This document shows positions 1 through 8,948 of a stretch of 64,000 bases of DNA, in pieces. The notes under the pieces are model-generated. The model saw only the letters and a list, made by a program, of their open reading frames with translations. It searched no databases and was not told where the DNA came from. The translations under genes were made by a program, and so were the position numbers. The first letter of the stretch is position 1, and every line of letters starts with the position of its first letter. This stretch comes from an uncultured Pelagibacteraceae bacterium (lineage in GTDB: Bacteria > Pseudomonadota > Alphaproteobacteria > Pelagibacterales > Pelagibacteraceae): positions 62,001-126,000 of the forward strand of contig CACAFC010000001.1 in assembly GCA_902531765.1 (NCBI GenBank), in the 5' to 3' direction.

Positions 1-684
1 ATGAATAATTTTATTAAACTCTCAAATATTTCCAAGTCTTTTACTCACCAAAAAAATCTAAGAGTTTTAAAAAAATTGACATATGATTTTAAACTTGGAA
101 AAATTTATTCTCTAATGGGACCCTCTGGCTCTGGAAAATCAACATTATTAAACTTGTTGTCATTAATCGATAGACCATCTGGTGGTATAATGAAATATGG
201 AAATAAACAAATTGATTTTGAAAATTCTAACTATAATGACATTTTAAGAGCTAATAAAATTGGAATTATTTACCAACAAGATAATTTACTTCCAGATTTC
301 ACAGCTTTAGAAAATGTATATTTAGCCAATCTATCAATAGAAAAAAATAAAGAAGTTTCTGTATCAAAATCAAAACAATTATTGAGAAAAGTCGGTTTAT
401 CAAATCGAATTTACCATTATCCTTCAGAACTTTCTGGTGGTGAAAAACAAAGAGTATCAATAGCTAGAGCTTTGATTAACGATCCTCAAGTTATCCTAGC
501 CGATGAGCCAACAGGAAGTTTAGATCTAAAAACAGCAAAAAGTGTTTTTGATATTTTAAAAAAACAAATAAATTCAAACCGATTGATAATCTTTGCAACT
601 CATAATAGATTTTTTGCTAAAAAGTCAGATTGCATGTTGGAAATAGTTAATGGTAGTATAAAAACCATTAATGCAAGAGTCTAA
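1..684 (+). CDS. lolD: Lipoprotein-releasing ABC transporter ATPase LolD
   Basis: This is the cytoplasmic ATPase of the LolCDE complex, which extracts mature lipoproteins from the inner membrane and hands them to LolA. The sequence shows a Walker A motif GPSGSGKS at residues 40-47, the ABC signature LSGGE at 144-148 and Walker B ADEP at 167-170. Its 227 aa are normal for LolD. The first base of the window is the A of its ATG, so the partner lolC/E gene would lie just outside. It overlaps dnaE by 14 bases, and lolD-dnaE adjacency is common in alphaproteobacteria. Other small MacB-type ATPases look similar, so the name rests partly on context. Confidence 0.85.
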   Translation: MNNFIKLSNISKSFTHQKNLRVLKKLTYDFKLGKIYSLMGPSGSGKSTLLNLLSLIDRPSGGIMKYGNKQIDFENSNYNDILRANKIGIIYQQDNLLPDFTALENVYLANLSIEKNKEVSVSKSKQLLRKVGLSNRIYHYPSELSGGEKQRVSIARALINDPQVILADEPTGSLDLKTAKSVFDILKKQINSNRLIIFATHNRFFAKKSDCMLEIVNGSIKTINARV

Positions 685-3600
685 TTCTGAAAATTTTAAT
701 CATCTAAAAATACATACTCAGTTTTCTATTTGCGAAGGAGCTATTAAGATAGATGATTTAAAAGATATTTCTAAAGATAAAAAGTTAAAAGCTTTAGGTT
801 TGTGCGATACTTCCAATTTATGTGGTGCATTAGAGTTTGCTGAAAAATTATCTAAATCTGGGTCTCAACCAATAATTGGAACGCAAATCAATTTTAAATT
901 AAATGATACAACTGGTCTATTACCTTTATTTGCTTTAAATGAGGATGGGTACAAAACAATAATAAAGTTATCATCATTGTCTTTTCTAAAAAATGATGAC
1001 CTTTCTGATCCTCATTTAAATATAAATGAATTATTAAATAACACTGAAGGTGTAGCAATATTCTCCGGAACAATTAACGGTTTATTCGGACAATTATTTA
1101 ATAAGGGCAAATTTTCGGAAATTAGTGAAATTTTTTCAAAACTTAAAGCTAATTATGGAGATAGATTTTATATTGAAATTCAACGTCATGGTGATCAAAA
1201 TGAAAAAGAATTCGAAAAATTTAATTTAATAAGTTCAAAAAAATTAGATATTCCTTTAATCGCAACTAACGAGGTGTTTTACATAAATAAAGATATGCAT
1301 GAAGCACATGATGCATTGATTTGTATAAAAAATAAGACCTATGTTAATGAAAAAAATAGAGTTAGATTTAGTAACCATCATTACCTTAAAAGTAGTTCAG
1401 AAATGGTTGATTTATTCTTTGATTTGCCAGAGGCATTAGAAAATAATTATAATTTTCCGTTTCGATGCAACTTTAGACCTTTATCCTCTAAACCTATTTT
1501 ACCTAATATAAGTTCCGACAAAGGTATTAGTGCAGATGAAATCTTAAAAAAAGACTCATTAGATGGTTTTAATGAAAAATTTATAAAGATATTTAACTTA
1601 GAAAATAAAGATTTTGCATCTGACAAAAATTATTTGAAATATAAAGATAGATTAGATCATGAGTTAGAAATTATAATTAAAATGAATTATGCAAGTTATT
1701 TTTTAATTGTATCTGACTATATAAAATGGGCAAAAGAAAATGATATTCCAGTCGGGCCTGGTAGAGGATCTGGTGCTGGTTCTTTAGTCGCTTGGTGTCT
1801 TTCAATAACAGATGTTGACCCAATAAGATTTAACTTAATTTTTGAGAGATTTTTAAACCCAGATAGAATTTCAATGCCTGATTTCGATATAGACTTCTGC
1901 GAAGAAAAAAGAGATTTAGTTTTTGAATATTTAAAAAAAAAATATGAAAATAGCGTTGCTCATATAATTACATTTGGAAAATTAAAAGCTAGAATGGTTA
2001 TAAGAGATGTCGGACGCGTTTTAGGACTGGCTTATGGTTTTGTTGACAGTATATCAAAAATGATTCCATTCGATCCATCAAGGCCACAAAATCTTACAGA
2101 ATGTATTGCTGGAGAACCAAGACTTCAAAAATTAATAAATGAAGATAGCAGAGTAAAAAAACTTACAGATCTTTCGTTAAAATTAGAAGGATTAAATAGA
2201 AATGTTGCAACTCATGCCGCTGGTGTTGTGATCGCTGATAAAAAATTAACTGAAATAGTTCCATTATATAAGGATGCAACTTCTGACTTGTTGTTACCTT
2301 CAACACAATTTGACATGTATTCAGCTGAAAATGCAGGATTAATTAAGTTTGATTTTTTAGGATTAAAAACTTTAACAGTTATAAATAACACTCAAAAACT
2401 TATAAAAAAAAAAGATAAAAAATTTAATATTGAAAACATAAATTTTGAAGATCAAAAAGTTTTTGATCTATTGTCATCTGGCAAAACTGTTGGTTTATTT
2501 CAAATTGAAAGTGCTGGAATGCGCGAAGCATTGATGCAAATGAAACCAAATCATATAGAAGATATTATTGCCTTAGTAGCACTTTATAGACCAGGTCCAA
2601 TGAGCAATATACCAATTTATAATGATTGCAAACATGGAAAAAAGACACCCGATTATTTACATCCTTTACTTGAAGATATTTTACGACCTACATATGGAGT
2701 GATTATTTATCAAGAACAAGTAATGCAAATTGCACAAAAACTCTCTGGTTTTACAGCTGGTCAAGCTGACATTTTAAGGAGAGCGATGGGTAAAAAGAAA
2801 AGAGCTGAATTAGAAAAACAAAAACAAAGTTTTATTTCTGGTGCTGTAAACAATGGTATTAGCAAAGATGTTGCAGCAGGAATCTTTTTAAAAATTGAGC
2901 CATTTGCAGAATATGGATTTAATAAAAGTCATGCAGCTGCATATGCAATTATTTCCTATCAAACAGCTTATCTGAAAACTTATTATCCAAAAGAGTTTAT
3001 TGCTGCATCAATGACAATGGATATTTCTAATCAAAATAAATTAAGTGAATTTTATGAGGAATTAAAAAGATTGAAAATAAAAATAGTAAGACCAGACATA
3101 AATGAATGTTATGCAGATTTTAGAACAGACGGAGAAAAATTCTATTATGCATTAGGTGCTATTAAAGCTGTGGGATATGAAGCGGTCTCAAATATTGTTG
3201 AGGAAAGAATTAAAAATGGAAAATTTAGTTCTATTAATGATTTTTTAAACAGAGTAAATCCAAAAGATATCAACAAGTTACAATTAGAAGGTTTAGTAAA
3301 AGCAGGAGCTTTTGATAATATAAACTTAAATAGACAATCGTTATTTAATTCAATACCAAGCTTTATAACAAAATCAAAAAATATTTATGAAAATAGATCT
3401 GCCAATCAGATTGATTTATTTGGTGAAAATAATACTTCAGATAGTGAGGTGATAATAAAGATTGATGACTGGAAGTTTGAGGAAAGATTATCCAAAGAAT
3501 TTGAGTCAGTTGGCTTTTTTATTTCTGATCATCCTCTAAATCAATTTAAAGAAATATTTGTAGACTATAATATAAAAGACTACCTAAATTTTAATAATGA

Positions 3601-4087
3601 TAATGAAATAATTAATTCAAATATCGCTGCAACTTTATTAAAAATACAAGAGAGAAAAACTGCCAAAGGAAATCCTTATGCTGTTTTAAAATTAACTGAT
3701 CTAACTAGTGTTTTTGAATTATTCATTTTTTCTGAGGTTTTAGAAAAAAATCGTGATATTTTGAAAGAAGGGTCATCAATAATATTAACTTTGGCAAAAT
3801 CTGTTTCAGATGAAGAAAATCGTTTTAAGAGAATAAATGTTCAGAAAATAGCCTCACTTTCAGAGTTGATTAATAAACCAATCGAAGAGGTAATTTTTAA
3901 CTTAAAATCATTAAATGAATTAAACGAAATCTCAAAAATTATCCCAAAAGATGGAAATACAATTGTTAAAATTAAATTACGAGACCAAAATAATGAATTA
4001 GATTTTACACTTAAGAATAAGAGAAATATTGACAGAAAAATGTTAAATATAATTAGAAATAAAGAGATTTCTGCAATTATTCGATAA
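671..4087 (+). CDS. dnaE: DNA polymerase III alpha subunit DnaE
   Basis: This is the replicative polymerase subunit. The 1138 aa match the DnaE1 class, which is usually about 1150 aa. An N-terminal PHP domain begins at residue 11 (HLKIHTQFS, equivalent to the usual HLRVHSEYS). The palm carries the catalytic PDFDID motif at 403-408 (D404 and D406). An OB-fold region lies near residues 985-1070. No DnaQ-like exonuclease domain is fused, so proofreading should come from a separate epsilon subunit. The ATG lies inside the end of lolD, which suggests translational coupling. The start is fixed because no other Met precedes the PHP motif. Confidence 0.97.
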   Translation: MQESNSENFNHLKIHTQFSICEGAIKIDDLKDISKDKKLKALGLCDTSNLCGALEFAEKLSKSGSQPIIGTQINFKLNDTTGLLPLFALNEDGYKTIIKLSSLSFLKNDDLSDPHLNINELLNNTEGVAIFSGTINGLFGQLFNKGKFSEISEIFSKLKANYGDRFYIEIQRHGDQNEKEFEKFNLISSKKLDIPLIATNEVFYINKDMHEAHDALICIKNKTYVNEKNRVRFSNHHYLKSSSEMVDLFFDLPEALENNYNFPFRCNFRPLSSKPILPNISSDKGISADEILKKDSLDGFNEKFIKIFNLENKDFASDKNYLKYKDRLDHELEIIIKMNYASYFLIVSDYIKWAKENDIPVGPGRGSGAGSLVAWCLSITDVDPIRFNLIFERFLNPDRISMPDFDIDFCEEKRDLVFEYLKKKYENSVAHIITFGKLKARMVIRDVGRVLGLAYGFVDSISKMIPFDPSRPQNLTECIAGEPRLQKLINEDSRVKKLTDLSLKLEGLNRNVATHAAGVVIADKKLTEIVPLYKDATSDLLLPSTQFDMYSAENAGLIKFDFLGLKTLTVINNTQKLIKKKDKKFNIENINFEDQKVFDLLSSGKTVGLFQIESAGMREALMQMKPNHIEDIIALVALYRPGPMSNIPIYNDCKHGKKTPDYLHPLLEDILRPTYGVIIYQEQVMQIAQKLSGFTAGQADILRRAMGKKKRAELEKQKQSFISGAVNNGISKDVAAGIFLKIEPFAEYGFNKSHAAAYAIISYQTAYLKTYYPKEFIAASMTMDISNQNKLSEFYEELKRLKIKIVRPDINECYADFRTDGEKFYYALGAIKAVGYEAVSNIVEERIKNGKFSSINDFLNRVNPKDINKLQLEGLVKAGAFDNINLNRQSLFNSIPSFITKSKNIYENRSANQIDLFGENNTSDSEVIIKIDDWKFEERLSKEFESVGFFISDHPLNQFKEIFVDYNIKDYLNFNNDNEIINSNIAATLLKIQERKTAKGNPYAVLKLTDLTSVFELFIFSEVLEKNRDILKEGSSIILTLAKSVSDEENRFKRINVQKIASLSELINKPIEEVIFNLKSLNELNEISKIIPKDGNTIVKIKLRDQNNELDFTLKNKRNIDRKMLNIIRNKEISAIIR

Positions 4088-4095
4088 TTTTAAGC

Positions 4096-4124
4096 TTGTT
4101 AAATAAAAAAAATCTTTGTAAATA
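4096..4124 (+). promoter_or_regulatory. Possible rpsB promoter
   Basis: TTGTTA at 4096-4101 and TAAATA at 4119-4124 are separated by 17 bases, directly after dnaE. The -10 match is poor. If used, transcription would start near 4131 and give a leader of about 85 bases that contains the structured element described separately. Confidence 0.3.
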
Positions 4125-4144
4125 GTCATTAAAATTAACAAAAA

Positions 4145-4217
4145 CGCACACAGTTTTTGGTTTTATACCTCCGGTCCTTTATTGGAAATTACTGTGGTGG
4201 CTTAACCGGGAAAAAAT
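4145..4217 (+). promoter_or_regulatory. Candidate structured rpsB leader with pseudoknot potential
   Basis: The non-coding leader of rpsB is visibly less AT-rich than other gaps. CACAGT (4149-4154) can pair with ACTGTG (4191-4196), and CCGGT (4171-4175) can pair with ACCGG (4205-4209). The second helix straddles the first, so together they form an H-type pseudoknot topology, and a U-G pair can extend the second helix. The last helix ends 8 bases before the ATG, where a ribosome would bind. Autoregulation of rpsB-tsf by S2 through the leader is known in E. coli. Applying it here is inference. Confidence 0.5.
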
Positions 4218-5027
4218 ATGAAAATACCTAACGTTACAATTCAACAATTATTAGAAGCTGGGGTTCATTTAGGACACAAAACGCTTAGATGGAACCCAAA
4301 AATGAAAAAATATATTTTTGGCAAAAGAGATTCTATTCATATTATAGATCTAACTCAGACTTTAGAACTTACTAAAATTGCACTAGAAAAAATACATGAA
4401 GTTATATCAAATAATGGAAAAATATTATTTGTTTCAACAAAAAAACAAGCTTCAGAAGCTGTAGCAGAAGTAGCTAAAGAAACTGATCAATATTTTGTAA
4501 ATTATAGATGGTTAGGAGGAATGCTAACTAATTGGGGAACTATATCAAATTCAATAAAAAAACTAAAACAATTAGAATTAAATTTAGTTTCTGAAAATAG
4601 AGGTTTTACAAAAAAAGAACTTCTTAAAATGAGTGTTAAAAAGGACAAACTACAAAGATCATTAGGTGGAATCGCTGAGATGAAAAAGGTTCCTGATTTA
4701 GTATTTATTATAGATACAAATTACGAGTCACTTGCTATTCAGGAGTCAGTTAAACTAGGAATCCCGATTGTTGCAATTTTAGACAGTAATTCAAATCCTG
4801 ATGGTATTGATTATCCAATCCCAGGAAATGATGATGCTAGAAGAGCAATTGATCTATATTGTAATTTAATTAAAGAAACTATTGATTCAGCAAAAAGCTC
4901 AATTCCTGTAGTCGAAAAAAAAGATAGTGTAAAAAAAGATACTAAATCATCAAAAACAGTACAAGAAAAAGATAGAGAAAAATTAGAAGAAAAATTTAGT
5001 GAGAAAACGAAAGAGACAATTAATTAA
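4218..5027 (+). CDS. rpsB: 30S ribosomal protein S2
   Basis: This small-subunit protein binds late in 30S assembly and is needed for S1 attachment. The N-terminus ([20 protein letters not shown], from residue 11) and the internal [10 protein letters not shown] motif are diagnostic of S2. The body is about 225 residues. It is followed by a lysine- and glutamate-rich, probably disordered tail of about 45 residues that many S2 proteins lack. It is followed after one base by tsf, the conserved rpsB-tsf operon. A candidate structured leader precedes it. No clear Shine-Dalgarno is seen just before the ATG. Confidence 0.98.
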   Translation: MKIPNVTIQQLLEAGVHLGHKTLRWNPKMKKYIFGKRDSIHIIDLTQTLELTKIALEKIHEVISNNGKILFVSTKKQASEAVAEVAKETDQYFVNYRWLGGMLTNWGTISNSIKKLKQLELNLVSENRGFTKKELLKMSVKKDKLQRSLGGIAEMKKVPDLVFIIDTNYESLAIQESVKLGIPIVAILDSNSNPDGIDYPIPGNDDARRAIDLYCNLIKETIDSAKSSIPVVEKKDSVKKDTKSSKTVQEKDREKLEEKFSEKTKETIN

Positions 5028-5028
5028 T

Positions 5029-5880
5029 ATGAGCGATGTTGAAAAAGTAAAAAAGTTAAGAGTTGCTACAGGAGCTGGTTTTAAAGACTGCAACTTAGCA
5101 ATAAAAGAAGCTAATGGTGATCTAGATAAGGCAGTGGAGATTTTAAGAGTAAAAGGAATTTCAAAAGCATCAAAAAAAATGTCAAGAGAAGCAAAAGAAG
5201 GTGTTGTTGCAATTAGTGGGGATGAGAAAAAGACCTCAATAATCGAAGTTAATTGCGAAACAGATTTTGTAGCAAAAAATGATGATTTTATAAATTTTGT
5301 GAAAGAGATAAGTGAATTAAATAATCAAAATGACTCTAATCTTGACAATCTAAAGAAAGCTAAAATGAAAAATGGTTCCTCTGTTGAGGATAATTTAGTT
5401 GCGTTGATTGCTAAAATCGGAGAAAAAATAACTATTGGACAAACAAAAACTATCTCAAACTCTTCGTCAACTAATTACCAATATTTACATACAGTGGTTA
5501 AGGATAACTTGGCAAAACTAGCTGTAATTGTCTCGTTGGAAACTAAAGAAAATTCAGAAAGTGTAAAAACATTTGGTAAACAATTATCAATGCATATTGC
5601 AGCTTCAAATCCTTTAGCTTTAGAGTCCAAATTAATTGACAAAGCAATCATTGACAAAGAGCAAGAATTAATAACAGAAGAACTAAAAAATTCAGGTAAA
5701 CCAGAGAACATAGCTAAAAAAATAAGTTTAGGAAAAATGAATAAATTTAAAGAGGAAAATGCTCTTATGACCCAGCCTTGGGTAATGGAACCAAAAAAGA
5801 AAGTTCAAGATGTTTTAGAAGATCTTGCTATTAATGGTTTAAAGATTAAGGAATTTAGCAGAATAAAAATAGGTGAATAG
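5029..5880 (+). CDS. tsf: Elongation factor Ts
   Basis: EF-Ts is the guanine nucleotide exchange factor for EF-Tu. The N-terminal UBA-like domain ([18 protein letters not shown]) is followed by the hallmark [10 protein letters not shown] at residues 78-87. The length of 283 aa is typical. I chose the ATG at 5029, one base after the rpsB stop. An in-frame GTG at 4999 lies inside rpsB and would add ten residues unlike EF-Ts. The stop codon TAG is immediately followed by the ATG of frr, and the pyrH gene that usually sits between them is absent. Confidence 0.97.
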   Translation: MSDVEKVKKLRVATGAGFKDCNLAIKEANGDLDKAVEILRVKGISKASKKMSREAKEGVVAISGDEKKTSIIEVNCETDFVAKNDDFINFVKEISELNNQNDSNLDNLKKAKMKNGSSVEDNLVALIAKIGEKITIGQTKTISNSSSTNYQYLHTVVKDNLAKLAVIVSLETKENSESVKTFGKQLSMHIAASNPLALESKLIDKAIIDKEQELITEELKNSGKPENIAKKISLGKMNKFKEENALMTQPWVMEPKKKVQDVLEDLAINGLKIKEFSRIKIGE

Positions 5881-6432
5881 ATGTTTGATGAAAAATCACA
5901 TAGCTTAAAAATGGATAAAGCTATTGAGGTGTTCTCTAAAGAGTTATCATCATTGAGAACTGGAAGAGCAAATGCAGCAATGTTAGATCTCGTTAAAGTA
6001 GATGTCTATGGTCAACAAATGCCCATTAATCAGGTTGGCAGCATAACAACACCTGAACCAAGAATGATTAATATTCAAGTTTGGGACCAAAATAATGTGA
6101 ACCTAGTAGATGCCGCTATCAAGAAATCAGAGCTTGGGTTAAATCCTCAAATTGATGGGCAATTAATCAGATTACCAATACCAGAACTAAATGAGGAAAG
6201 AAGAACAGAACTTAAAAAATTAATTAAGTCTATGGGCGAAAAATGTAAAATTTCAATTAGAAATATAAGAAGAGATGCTAATGAAGAACTTAAAAAACTT
6301 TTAAAATCAAAAAAAATTGGTGAAGATGAAGAAAAATCTTTCGAAAAAAATGTTCAGATAATCACCGATAAACATATAGCAATTGTTGACGAAAAAATTT
6401 CAACTAAAGAAAAAGAAATAATGACAATATGA
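5881..6432 (+). CDS. frr: Ribosome recycling factor
   Basis: RRF splits post-termination ribosomes together with EF-G. The 183 aa are full length for the family (about 185). The conserved stretches SLRTGRANAAMLD (near residue 30), INQVGSITTPEPRMINIQVWD and the RRDANEELKK helix are present. It starts directly at the base after the tsf stop, with no intergenic space. Its last codons overlap uppS by four bases (ATGA), so translation is probably coupled in both directions. Confidence 0.97.
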   Translation: MFDEKSHSLKMDKAIEVFSKELSSLRTGRANAAMLDLVKVDVYGQQMPINQVGSITTPEPRMINIQVWDQNNVNLVDAAIKKSELGLNPQIDGQLIRLPIPELNEERRTELKKLIKSMGEKCKISIRNIRRDANEELKKLLKSKKIGEDEEKSFEKNVQIITDKHIAIVDEKISTKEKEIMTI

Positions 6433-7103
6433 ACCCTTTAAAACATGTAGCCATTATCATGGATGGTAATGGGAGATGGGGTTTAAAGAATAAAAATTCA
6501 AGAAATGCTGGTCATAGAGCGGGCTTAAATACAGTAGAAAAAATCATAAAGGAAACTATTAAAAATGATATAAAATTTCTCACTCTATATGCTTTTTCAA
6601 CAGAAAATTGGAAAAGGCCTAAAAAAGAGATCAATTTTTTATTCAATCTTTTAGAAAATTTTCTTAAAGAAAAAATCGAGGAGTTAAATAACCAAAAAAT
6701 TAAATTAAAGATTGTTGGTAGAAAAAATTTCTCAACTAAATTGAATAGTCTATTAAACTTATCAGAAAAAAAAACCTCAAAAAATAATAGACTTCAAATA
6801 AATTTAGCTTTAAATTATGGATCAAAAGCCGAGTTAATTTATGCATTTAAAGAATTAGCAAAAAATAAAGAGTCAATTAATGAAAAAAATTTAAAAAAAT
6901 ATTTACAGACAAAAGATATACCAGATCCAGATATATTGATAAGAACAGGAAATACAAAAAGATTAAGCAATTTTTTATTATGGCAAGTAGCTTATTCTGA
7001 GATTTTTTTTGAAAAAAAGTTATGGCCTGATTTTAACGAAAAAGACTATTATAAAATAATCAAGAAATATAAGAGTATTAAAAGAAATTTTGGTAATATC
7101 TAA
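6429..7103 (+). CDS. uppS: Undecaprenyl diphosphate synthase
   Basis: This cis-prenyltransferase condenses isopentenyl diphosphate units onto farnesyl diphosphate to make the C55 carrier lipid for peptidoglycan and LPS. The catalytic Asp12 sits in MDGNGRWG. FSTENWKRP near residue 55 and the RTGN...RLSNFLLWQVAYSE block near the C-terminus complete the family signature. The 224 aa are slightly short (E. coli has 253). It overlaps frr by four bases and cdsA by one base, so it lies within the same operon. Confidence 0.95.
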   Translation: MNPLKHVAIIMDGNGRWGLKNKNSRNAGHRAGLNTVEKIIKETIKNDIKFLTLYAFSTENWKRPKKEINFLFNLLENFLKEKIEELNNQKIKLKIVGRKNFSTKLNSLLNLSEKKTSKNNRLQINLALNYGSKAELIYAFKELAKNKESINEKNLKKYLQTKDIPDPDILIRTGNTKRLSNFLLWQVAYSEIFFEKKLWPDFNEKDYYKIIKKYKSIKRNFGNI

Positions 7104-7774
7104 TGATTAAAGAAGTTGAAAAAAGAATATTGAGTTCACTCATTTTAATTCCATTATCAATATTCTTTATAATTCAAGGATCTATTTTTTTTGCTTTTTT
7201 TTTAATTATAGCATTTTTACTAACAAGTTATGAGTGGATAAAAATGTGTAGAAAATTTAATTCACTTAAAATCTTTGGAATTATTTTTTTATTTTTATCT
7301 TTTTTTTATGCGTTTGGATTTAGAGAAAATTTAGGTTTATATAATTTTTTATTTGTAGTTTTGATATGTATTCTTACGGATTTAGGTGGGTACATTTTTG
7401 GAAAAACTTTTAAAGGACCAAAATTGACAAAAATCAGCCCTAATAAAACTTACGCTGGAGTTTTTGGAAGTTTTTTTTGCTCATTAATAGTTGGGATATT
7501 AATGTTAAATAATTTTCCAATTTCTCTTGGAACTTTGACTGAAAATCAGATTTATTCCAGTTTTGATACTAATACTCAGCTATATTATCTTTTATTAATT
7601 TTATCGATTTCATTTATTAGTCAAATAGGTGACTTGACCATCTCATATTTCAAAAGATTAATGAAAGTTAAAGATACCGGTAAAATTATACCTGGTCACG
7701 GAGGATTACTTGATAGGATTGATGGTTTGATTTTTGTAATACCAATCTTTTATATATTTTTTAAATTATTTTAA
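7103..7774 (+). CDS. cdsA: Phosphatidate cytidylyltransferase
   Basis: CdsA makes CDP-diacylglycerol from phosphatidate and CTP, the branch point for all phospholipids. Several hydrophobic segments span residues 10-200. The family signature is at the C-terminal end, from GDLTISYFKRLMKVKDTG to the HGGLLDRIDG loop, which carries the metal-binding acidic residues. At 223 aa it is shorter than the usual 260-285 aa. The loss appears to be in N-terminal membrane helices. The alphaproteobacterial order uppS-cdsA-dxr is preserved, with one-base overlaps on both sides. Confidence 0.93.
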   Translation: MIKEVEKRILSSLILIPLSIFFIIQGSIFFAFFLIIAFLLTSYEWIKMCRKFNSLKIFGIIFLFLSFFYAFGFRENLGLYNFLFVVLICILTDLGGYIFGKTFKGPKLTKISPNKTYAGVFGSFFCSLIVGILMLNNFPISLGTLTENQIYSSFDTNTQLYYLLLILSISFISQIGDLTISYFKRLMKVKDTGKIIPGHGGLLDRIDGLIFVIPIFYIFFKLF

Positions 7775-8937
7775 TGAAAAAAAAAATAGCTATTTTAGGT
7801 TCGACAAGTTCAATCGGTAAGTCTTTATTAAATATAGTTAAAAAAGATAATAAAAATTTTAAGATAGAATTATTAACAGCAAATACAAATTATAAAGATT
7901 TAATTAATCAAGCGAAAAGATTCAATGTTAAGAATATAATTATAACTGATCCAAATAGTTTCAAAAAAACAAAAATAATTTGCAAAAATAAAGATATTAA
8001 TATTTTTCAAAACTTTGAAAGTTTAAAAAGAATTTTGCCAAAAAAAGTTGATTATGTAATGAGTGCTATCTCTGGAATTGGTGGATTATTACCTACATAT
8101 AAAGTAATTAATAGAACAAAATTAATTGCAATAGCAAATAAAGAAGCAATTGTTTGTGGGTGGCCACTTATTAAAAAAGAACTTAAAAAAAACAAAACTA
8201 AATTTATCCCAGTGGATTCAGAACATTTCTCAATTTTTTCACTTCTTGACGATACTAACAAAAATGAAATTGAAAAAATTTATATTACCGCTTCTGGTGG
8301 ACCATTCATTAATTTACCTAAAAATCAGTTTAAAAAAATTAAATTAAGAGATGCACTAAAACATCCTAATTGGAGTATGGGAAAAAAAATCACAATTGAT
8401 TCTGCAACATTAATGAATAAAGTTTTTGAAGTAATTGAAGCAAAAAATATATTTGATATTGGCTACGACAAAATCTCAATACTTACACATCCAAAATCAT
8501 ATGTTCACACAATAATTAAATTCAAAAATGGTTTAAGTAAATTCTTAATTCACGAACCAGACATGACAATACCAATTTATAATTCTATTTATTTTGAAAA
8601 AAGTAAAAATATTGTGTCAAGTCCTCTAGATTTTAAAACTCTCAATAATTTGAATCTTCAAAAAGTAGAAAAAAATAAATTCCCGTTAGTTAGAATACTT
8701 GATAAATTGCCAAAATATCCTTCATTATTTGAAACAGTTTTAATAACAATTAATGACTACCTAGTTTATAAATTTTTAGATAGAAAAATTAATTTTCAAA
8801 ATCTTACTAAATTGATTAATAAAATTTCAAATTTAAAAGAATTTCAAAAATTTAAGAAGATTAAGCCCAAAAATATAAAACAAATATATAATTTAAGAGA
8901 TTATGTTCATTTAAAATTAAATGCTTTAGGTATATAA
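7774..8937 (+). CDS. dxr: 1-deoxy-D-xylulose 5-phosphate reductoisomerase
   Basis: Dxr catalyses the second step of the MEP isoprenoid pathway, DXP to 2-C-methyl-erythritol 4-phosphate, using NADPH. The NADPH loop GSTSSIG is at residues 9-15. Metal ligands D148 and E150 are in PVDSEHFSIF, and the substrate and metal residues N215, K216 and E219 are in NKVFEVIEA. The 387 aa are normal. It works with ispDF further along this window. The site-2 protease gene rseP that usually separates dxr from bamA is missing: only 11 bases separate dxr from bamA. Confidence 0.96.
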   Translation: MKKKIAILGSTSSIGKSLLNIVKKDNKNFKIELLTANTNYKDLINQAKRFNVKNIIITDPNSFKKTKIICKNKDINIFQNFESLKRILPKKVDYVMSAISGIGGLLPTYKVINRTKLIAIANKEAIVCGWPLIKKELKKNKTKFIPVDSEHFSIFSLLDDTNKNEIEKIYITASGGPFINLPKNQFKKIKLRDALKHPNWSMGKKITIDSATLMNKVFEVIEAKNIFDIGYDKISILTHPKSYVHTIIKFKNGLSKFLIHEPDMTIPIYNSIYFEKSKNIVSSPLDFKTLNNLNLQKVEKNKFPLVRILDKLPKYPSLFETVLITINDYLVYKFLDRKINFQNLTKLINKISNLKEFQKFKKIKPKNIKQIYNLRDYVHLKLNALGI

Positions 8938-8948
8938 AGCGAGTATTA

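Noticed and set aside
4999-5028. GTG start adding ten residues to EF-Ts
   Set aside because: The extension is inside rpsB and is not EF-Ts-like; the ATG at 5029 fits the family N-terminus.
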